From assembly GCA_016719575.1 (NCBI GenBank), contig JADJYV010000013.1, positions 868,001-932,000 on the forward strand: a DNA stretch of 64,000 bases, read 5' to 3'. The stretch comes from Pseudobdellovibrionaceae bacterium (lineage in GTDB: Bacteria; Bdellovibrionota; Bdellovibrionia; Bdellovibrionales; Bdellovibrionaceae). The translations under genes and the position numbers were made by a program. This document shows positions 58,714 to 64,000 of the stretch, piece by piece. The notes under the pieces were generated by a model, which made no database searches, was not told where the DNA came from, and saw nothing but the letters and a program-made list of their open reading frames with translations. Each line of letters begins with the position of its first letter. Within the stretch, counting starts at the first letter, position 1.

Positions 58714-61077
58714 TCACGTCCTCTTTCCAGGTCTTTTTATTTCAACCTTGTATGATTCTAAGCCGGCCCCGTTCGCAACAGGAGTGGCTAATTTGATAAC
58801 CGGTTTATCAATAACAAGCGGTGGACTAAGCTCCTCCTGCGGTTCAACGACTGTCTCCGCAGCGACTACAACGGTCGGTTCAGCGACAGCCTCCGCAGCG
58901 ACCACAACGGTCGGTTCAGCGACAGCCTCCGCAACGACCACAACGGTCGGTTCAGCGACAGCCTCCGCAGCGACCACAACGGTCGGTTCAGCGACAGCCT
59001 CCGCAACAATTAAAGGGGGCGGCTCAATCGGCTTTAGAGGAAATTGCTTCTCAACTACTGGCAAGGGGGCTGTCGGAGGAGGATCGTCCTCAAAACCCAT
59101 TCCAGATAAAAACTGCAAAGGTTCGTCTTCTGCGGGAAGCTCTAAGAAACTATCAACATTCCTATCCACCAAGCTCACTGCAGGTTTTTCAGCATTTTTC
59201 ATTGTGTCAGCAACTTGTTCTTGTGACACATTATTTAAACGCGGTAACTCCACAGGAAGATCAGCAACATCGAGTGGCTGAGTCGAATCTTCTACTCTCT
59301 TTACCAAAGCCTTAGACTCTGATGAAAATAAAATATCAATCTGAGTCCCCTGCCCCCGCTGCGATTGAATTTTTAACTGAGCTGAATGCTCTTTGAGTAT
59401 CCCAACTGCAACCGACAAACCCAAGCCCACATGATGTGCGTAAGATCTTGTCGTAAAGAAGGGGTCAAACACCCGCCCGAGATTTTCATTGTCGATACCC
59501 TCGCCACTATCAACAACACGAACATGCAGCCCCTGCGGAGACTCCCAAGTAGAAATCCTCAAAGTCTTTTCTTGCATTCGGTCCATAGCCTCAATAGCAT
59601 TTTCAAACAGATTGTCAAAAACCTTCACCACATCACCCGTAGCCAAAGGCCAAGGAGAAGTCTCTTTAAAGTCCTTCTCTATTCGAACACCTTTTTCTTG
59701 TATCCGCCCCTCTAGTTTTTTAAGGGCCTCCATAATTGGACCTTCGATTCTTGCCTCTGATTTGTGAGAGTTTCTTTCTCCAGAAAAAGTGACGAGCTTA
59801 TCCAAAACATCACGTGAGGATCTTGCCTCTCGCAAAATCGACTCCACAGCCTGAACCACTTCGGTGTCTTGTGTTTTTGAAAGAACCATTTGTGAAAATC
59901 CTAAAATGGACGCTAGTGGTGCGCGCATCTCTTGCCCCATGGCTGCAGCCACCTGGCGATAAGCTTCTGCTTTTTCTGTCTGTAACTCTGGCGGTTCGGC
60001 CAGAGCGGGAAGCGCGGGAAGGGGCGCGCCCAGTGAGGCCTGAGAAAGTGGCTTCTTTCCCGGTGCCGGTGGTGGAGGTGGGGATTTTGGCGCGACCGGC
60101 GCCACCAATAGAGAATTACGGGTGACCACATTTTCAACGTGGGGAACAGAAACCGGATGCGATTCTGGCGCGATCGGCGGCTGGTATTCTTCAACGTTGA
60201 TTCGCTCTGAAACATATTTTTTTTCGTACCAAAAATACCCAGCAGCACCAATAAGGCCAAACCCCAAAGCTAAAAAGACAAATTGCCATGCCAGTGAAAG
60301 ACGACCCTTCAACAACTCTGCAGTAGGAATCGTCGAAATAACGTAAGCACTTGTGCCCGGAACCTGCTCGTACATTCCAAAAACTTGCACTTTGCCTTGC
60401 ATATAAGTGCCAAGCCCCTGGGCGGCTCCTGTAGTGCGAATTTCTTTCATCAAAGAGCTATCGCCCATGACTGTACCCACATAGTCCGGTGTTCCATGGC
60501 TTATGGTAAGGCCATCACTTGCCACAATCGCAAATGAGCTTGCAGACCCACGCTGAGACTCCACTAGAGATTGAAAATTCCCGCCGTTACCAACCAAAAT
60601 ATAAGCGTGTCCACCGCCAGCAAAAATCAAAGCAACATGGGTGTTTTTTTGGGGGTCTTTGAAGGATCTCAACAGCACTGTCCCACGGCTTTCAAGCTCT
60701 TTTCCCATAAAGCCGATATATTGACCGAGTTGAGCGTCGGTCCAATTGGCAGCAGGAGAATCTGATCGAGTCGACATTTGCGTTATAGCGAGCGCTCCTC
60801 CTCGATTGGACATCAAGGCAACAACATAATATGGCTGCAAGGAGCTCCAGTTTGTACGACCACGCATGAACATTTCAGAATTAACAGAGGCGAGCATTCG
60901 GCGAGCCGACTGCACTTCAGAACGAATAGCCTGATTCAAAGATGAAATTTGGCTGCGAGCCTGTGCCTCTGCCCATGCCAATCGATCTCCATAAACAAAG
61001 CGATCAACGCGCCAAAGGACAACTCCCGAAAAAAGAGCTGCGGCCACGAAAATCACAATCAGGAGTCTTAGTTTCAT
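58714..61077 (-). CDS. Membrane histidine-kinase-like protein lacking the phospho-acceptor His
   Basis: A 787-residue protein: membrane helix 1 (about 4-22), a periplasmic sensor region (about 25-260), membrane helix 2 (about 262-284), a Pro-rich linker, and a dimerisation/H-box region (about 370-430). An HATPase domain (about 440-585, N box VVKVFDNLFENAIEAM, G1 VVDSGEGIDNENLG, G2 HHVGLGLSVAVGIL) and a 200-residue Pro/Val/Ala/Glu tail follow. The H box reads MGQEMRAPLASIL: Gln382 (CAA at 59934-59932) replaces the phospho-acceptor His. ATP binding looks intact, but autophosphorylation at the usual site is impossible. It heads the run containing the degenerate GGDEF gene, alr and mlaEFD. Confidence 0.87.
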   Translation of the reverse strand: MKLRLLIVIFVAAALFSGVVLWRVDRFVYGDRLAWAEAQARSQISSLNQAIRSEVQSARRMLASVNSEMFMRGRTNWSSLQPYYVVALMSNRGGALAITQMSTRSDSPAANWTDAQLGQYIGFMGKELESRGTVLLRSFKDPQKNTHVALIFAGGGHAYILVGNGGNFQSLVESQRGSASSFAIVASDGLTISHGTPDYVGTVMGDSSLMKEIRTTGAAQGLGTYMQGKVQVFGMYEQVPGTSAYVISTIPTAELLKGRLSLAWQFVFLALGFGLIGAAGYFWYEKKYVSERINVEEYQPPIAPESHPVSVPHVENVVTRNSLLVAPVAPKSPPPPPAPGKKPLSQASLGAPLPALPALAEPPELQTEKAEAYRQVAAAMGQEMRAPLASILGFSQMVLSKTQDTEVVQAVESILREARSSRDVLDKLVTFSGERNSHKSEARIEGPIMEALKKLEGRIQEKGVRIEKDFKETSPWPLATGDVVKVFDNLFENAIEAMDRMQEKTLRISTWESPQGLHVRVVDSGEGIDNENLGRVFDPFFTTRSYAHHVGLGLSVAVGILKEHSAQLKIQSQRGQGTQIDILFSSESKALVKRVEDSTQPLDVADLPVELPRLNNVSQEQVADTMKNAEKPAVSLVDRNVDSFLELPAEDEPLQFLSGMGFEDDPPPTAPLPVVEKQFPLKPIEPPPLIVAEAVAEPTVVVAAEAVAEPTVVVVAEAVAEPTVVVAAEAVAEPTVVVAAETVVEPQEELSPPLVIDKPVIKLATPVANGAGLESYKVEIKRPGKRT
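58841..59008 (-). repeat. 36-bp tandem repeat inside the kinase-like gene
   Basis: About four and a half in-frame copies of a 36-bp unit encode AEAVAEPTVVVA with small changes. The inner units are nearly identical at the DNA level; the outer ones have diverged. Copy number could change by slippage without breaking the frame. The peptide resembles flexible periplasm- or linker-type Pro/Val/Ala/Glu repeats, yet by topology it lies in the cytoplasm. Confidence 0.9.
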
Positions 61078-61222
61078 ACCCTTTGCTTTCCCTGCAAAAT
61101 TTGCTTACCCGAGCTCTGCGCCGCCTTGCACATAGCCTATTGAATCCATTGTAATTTTAGAAACCAGCAAGAATCAAGCAAGACTCCTTTGCCAAGGTCA
61201 ACAAATCAGAATAAAAGGGCTC

Positions 61223-62851
61223 ATGGCGACACATCGTTATGACATTTTGATTATTGGTTCTGGCTTAGCCGGGCTTGCTCTTGCTTTAAAGATGGCTCCT
61301 GTCGGAAAAGTTTTGATAATATCAAAAGCTACCGCTCCCGATAGCAATAGCAATATGGCTCAAGGCGGAATTGCGGCCGTTATGGGCGAGGACGACAGCT
61401 TTGAAAGCCATGTCCAAGACACCCTGAACGCCGGCGGAGGCCTTTGCAACGAGCGCGTGGTCCGAAATTTCATCGAGCAAGCCCCCGATAGAATTCAAGA
61501 CTTAGTTAATTGGGGGGTCCAGTTTGACCTAAGAAAAGACCCCCGCCAACCGGACACGCCCTCCATCGACTTGACGCGAGAGGGCGGGCATAGTTTTAGA
61601 CGTATCTTGCATGTTGAAGATCAGACAGGCCACCAGCTTCACCGCGCACTTTTAAAACTCGTCCGAGAACACCCGAACATAGAACTCCTTGAAGAACATT
61701 TTGCCATTGATCTCATTATCAACAAGCAAGTCAACACTTACGACATGTCTCCACCGAGCTGTGTGGGAATATATGCACTTAATAAAGAGACCGGGGAAGT
61801 CGATGCCTATCTCGGAAAATCCACAATTTTAGCCACTGGTGGCGCCGGCAAGGTCTATCTCTATACGACGAACTGGAGTGGAGCTACAGGTGATGGAATT
61901 GCCATGGCCTACCGCGCAGGAGCTAGGGTTGCCAACCTTGAATTCATGCAATTTCATCCCACTTGCCTTTATCACCCCGAGGCCCGCAATTTTTTAATTT
62001 CTGAAGCCCTGCGCGGCGAAGGCGGCGAACTCATTAACAGCCACGGCGAAAGGTTCATGCATAAATATCATGAGATGGCCTCTCTTGCCCCCCGGGATAT
62101 TGTCGCCAGATCCATAGATGCGGAGATGAAAAAATCTGGAGCTCCCTGCGTTTACCTCGACATGACCGCACTAGATGCTGAATTTTTACGCAAACGATTT
62201 CCTTTGATACACAGCAAGTGTTTAGAGTTTGGAATTGATATAACAAAAGTCCCTATTCCAGTCGTGCCCGCTGCCCACTATTTATGCGGCGGAGTTTTGG
62301 CTGACGAAAATGGGCAAACGGACATACCGGGCTTGTTCGTGATTGGAGAAACGGCTTGCACGGGGCTGCATGGAGCCAATCGCCTGGCCTCCAACTCGCT
62401 CTTAGAATGTCTTTGCATGGCCCACAATTCGAGCAATAAACTCAAGGCCATTTGGTCTGAACTTCGCATTTGTGAACTCGACCCAAAACCTTGGCACTAC
62501 CCCATTGAATCCAACGACGATGAAATGGTCGTAATCTCTCATATGTGGGAAGAAATCCGCCGCCTGATGTGGAATTATGTTGGCATTGTACGGTCTAACA
62601 AGCGTCTTGAACGGGCCGAACACCGATTGAAAAACATTCTTAACGAAGTTCGATTCTATTATTCAAATTTTAAAATCCATAGCGATATTATTGAACTTCG
62701 TAATATTGCAACGGTAGCCGATATATCCGTCGCTTGCGCACTTCGACGACAAGAGTCCCGTGGAATTCACTACAGCTTGGACTACCCCTTTTCCTCTGAT
62801 GCAAAGTCTTTACCACCTCAAGACACAATTTTGTTGCGCGGCCTTAGGTAA
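61223..62851 (+). CDS. nadB: L-aspartate oxidase
   Basis: It oxidises L-aspartate to iminoaspartate, the first step of de novo NAD synthesis. The 542-residue flavoprotein has the FAD motif IIGSGLAGLALALKMA, SNSNMAQGGIAAVMGEDDS, the active-site region SIDLTREGGHSFRRILHVED, FMQFHPTCLYHPE and GLHGANRLASNSLLECL. The Gln-Gly-Gly and Glu in the substrate site distinguish it from fumarate reductase. nadA and nadC are not adjacent. It is divergent from the kinase-like gene across 145 bp. Confidence 0.94.
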   Translation: MATHRYDILIIGSGLAGLALALKMAPVGKVLIISKATAPDSNSNMAQGGIAAVMGEDDSFESHVQDTLNAGGGLCNERVVRNFIEQAPDRIQDLVNWGVQFDLRKDPRQPDTPSIDLTREGGHSFRRILHVEDQTGHQLHRALLKLVREHPNIELLEEHFAIDLIINKQVNTYDMSPPSCVGIYALNKETGEVDAYLGKSTILATGGAGKVYLYTTNWSGATGDGIAMAYRAGARVANLEFMQFHPTCLYHPEARNFLISEALRGEGGELINSHGERFMHKYHEMASLAPRDIVARSIDAEMKKSGAPCVYLDMTALDAEFLRKRFPLIHSKCLEFGIDITKVPIPVVPAAHYLCGGVLADENGQTDIPGLFVIGETACTGLHGANRLASNSLLECLCMAHNSSNKLKAIWSELRICELDPKPWHYPIESNDDEMVVISHMWEEIRRLMWNYVGIVRSNKRLERAEHRLKNILNEVRFYYSNFKIHSDIIELRNIATVADISVACALRRQESRGIHYSLDYPFSSDAKSLPPQDTILLRGLR

Positions 62852-62869
62852 CTTCGCCACAATAGATTG

Positions 62870-63736
62870 ATGAGTATAAATTCTTACAGAACGTCGGAAG
62901 GCCATTTTAAGGGCACCAAAGAGACCAACCTTTATTATCAAGCTTGGGAAAACCCGCAAGCGACTGGAACTATTATTATTACGCCCGGCCATGGCGAACA
63001 TACGGATAGTTACAAACGGGTCATCGCAGCCTTAAAAAATGAGAGGTGGACCATCTACGTTTGGGACCTTAGAGGACATGGACACAGCGATGGCCTCAGA
63101 GGATACGCCGAAGAATTTGAAGACTACTGCAAAGACTACTACGAATTTTTAAAAATTGTATTAGCAGATCCCTCTGTCAAAAAAGGTCCGGTGGTTTTTT
63201 TAGCACACTCAATGGGATGCTTAGTGCAAACGAAAACTCTTCTTAATCATCCAGAACTCAAGCCAGATGCTATCGTTTTTAGCTCTCCGCTCTTTGGCAT
63301 TGGGGTGAAAGTTCCGGCGATTAAAAAAATCGGCGCCGAATGGATCAGAAAAGTTCTACCGAAAGTGACAATGTGGAATGAGGTCAGCAACAGAGATGTC
63401 ACGCGCGATCCTGAAGTGATTCGTGAGCTTGAGCAAGATCCCTATCGCCACGACCGTATTTGTGCTTCAGTCTATTTAGATTTCTTGCAGACTTTTCCAA
63501 TCATTCAGGCAAAGGCTGGCGAGCTTAGATTCAAAACTCTGATGCAAATTTCAGATAAAGATCCCGTTGTTAGCACCAGCGAAGCCTTGAGGTTCTTCGA
63601 ACACCTAGGCAGCAACGAAAAAGATCTAAAAATATACAAAGAAGCAAAACATGAAATATACAACGATATTGTCCGGGAGCAAGTCTTTGAGGATCTAAGA
63701 AACTTTCTGCGCGGAGTGGAGAAAAAAAATGAATAA
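62870..63736 (+). CDS. Alpha/beta hydrolase, monoacylglycerol-lipase-like
   Basis: A 288-residue serine hydrolase of the Hydrolase_4 family. The motif IITPGHGEHTDSY forms the oxyanion region, the nucleophile elbow is FLAHSMGCLV, DLRGHGHSDGLRGY is present, the acid is in QISDKDPVVS and the His in YKEAKHEIYND. It probably cleaves acyl glycerols or lysophospholipids; the substrate is not certain. The start is the ATG at 62870, preceded directly by a TTG that could also serve. It follows nadB by 18 bp and overlaps the next lipoprotein gene by 8 bp. Confidence 0.88.
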   Translation: MSINSYRTSEGHFKGTKETNLYYQAWENPQATGTIIITPGHGEHTDSYKRVIAALKNERWTIYVWDLRGHGHSDGLRGYAEEFEDYCKDYYEFLKIVLADPSVKKGPVVFLAHSMGCLVQTKTLLNHPELKPDAIVFSSPLFGIGVKVPAIKKIGAEWIRKVLPKVTMWNEVSNRDVTRDPEVIRELEQDPYRHDRICASVYLDFLQTFPIIQAKAGELRFKTLMQISDKDPVVSTSEALRFFEHLGSNEKDLKIYKEAKHEIYNDIVREQVFEDLRNFLRGVEKKNE

Positions 63737-64000
63737 AATGAGAAGTCTCGTTTTTGTTTGCACAGCCTTACTTTCAGCTTCTTGCGCGACGATAACAACC
63801 AATGACAAAGGCGTCCATGTTCTTACCGAGGATGGCTACGGGGCCGTGATCGACAAATGGAGCGATCGTATCGAAAGCTATAGTGGACTCAATAACACAA
63901 TCACAGTAATGGCAACTGTCTTAAATTCAGAGGTCATGACAGCACAGCTAGAGCAAAATGCACGCCTCTTTCAGTGGGATCAAAATAAGATGAATCAAGA
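63729..64000 (+). CDS. Lipoprotein (N-terminal part, runs off the window)
   Basis: Ninety codons from the ATG at 63729, open to the edge. A lipoprotein signal peptide (MRSLVFVCTALLSASC) is followed by a helical, charged region (DGYGAVIDKWSDRIESYSGL). The first two codons may be skipped in favour of the ATG at 63738. The ATG lies within the last codons of the hydrolase gene, so they are co-translated. Family not recognisable from this part. Confidence 0.72.
   Translation, partial: MNKMRSLVFVCTALLSASCATITTNDKGVHVLTEDGYGAVIDKWSDRIESYSGLNNTITVMATVLNSEVMTAQLEQNARLFQWDQNKMNQ

Noticed and set aside
58841..59008. Short regular repeats that could suggest a CRISPR array
   Set aside because: The units are head-to-tail without spacers, lie in frame inside a coding region and encode a peptide repeat; no cas genes are present.
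1..64000. tRNA, rRNA, riboswitch and replication-origin signals
   Set aside because: Scanning the intergenic stretches by eye gave no cloverleaf, rRNA-like or DnaA-box cluster that could be supported; promoters were also not called because no convincing -35/-10 pair stood out.

Overview
The window looks like chromosomal DNA from a Bdellovibrio-type bacterium (Bdellovibrionota), a diderm with a full envelope-building gene set. The pointers are a gliding-motility cluster of the Agl/Glt type otherwise best known from Myxococcus, a TIGR02147-family regulator, many small secreted proteins and lipoproteins, a FliL paralogue, and an Mla-type lipid transporter. This placement is inference from gene content; no rRNA or tRNA gene was seen. 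Genes are tightly packed, often with 4-bp ATGA overlaps, and most lie on the minus strand.

Region 1 (1-17282, all minus). Two ExbD/TolR-like proteins, an ExbB/TolQ-like protein, an FHA-TM-TonB-like protein, a small exported protein, a TPR lipoprotein, two large exported TPR proteins and two outer-membrane beta-barrels form a near-continuous block. Their order and domain content match the Agl motor plus Glt complex. Immediately upstream, in the same direction, are kdsC, kdsD, pyrG, kdsB, engB and a bifunctional NAD(P)H-hydrate repair enzyme, i.e. Kdo (inner-core LPS) synthesis feeding into the motility operon.

Region 2 (17438-31556). A sigma-54 activator without a sensor domain, a FliL-like protein, a BamE/OmlA-like lipoprotein, polA with a hairpin over its start codon, an XRE-type regulator, ftsB, an App1-like phosphatase, enolase, an unknown coiled-coil protein, a lone CpaF-type ATPase with a cupredoxin-like partner, several small secreted proteins and a DsbA-like lipoprotein.

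Region 3 (31608-41829). sfsA, a TIGR02147 regulator paired with a secreted HExxH protein, a frameshifted TMTC-like membrane protein with TPRs, and a dihydrolipoamide acyltransferase (two lipoyl domains sharing an 83-bp identical stretch) with lpd. A 736-residue secreted protein of unknown function follows.

Region 4 (41961-45653). Two ISL3-family insertion sequences in the same orientation, each with its own target duplication, flank a small secreted-protein gene. The second copy is inactivated, and a 43-bp relic of a third, older element lies beside the first.

Region 5 (45804-64000). hrpB and an OmpR-like regulator with a Glu in place of the phospho-acceptor Asp are on the plus strand. A ten-gene minus-strand run (61077 down to 49124) encodes a histidine-kinase-like protein lacking the phospho-acceptor His, a degenerate GGDEF protein, alanine racemase, MlaE, MlaF, MlaD with a beta-rich C-terminal extension, a GYF-like/TPR membrane protein, a lipoprotein, a YhaM-like exoribonuclease and a short CysE. 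Plus-strand nadB, an alpha/beta hydrolase and the start of a lipoprotein gene close the window. No intergenic stretch exceeds about 300 bases.
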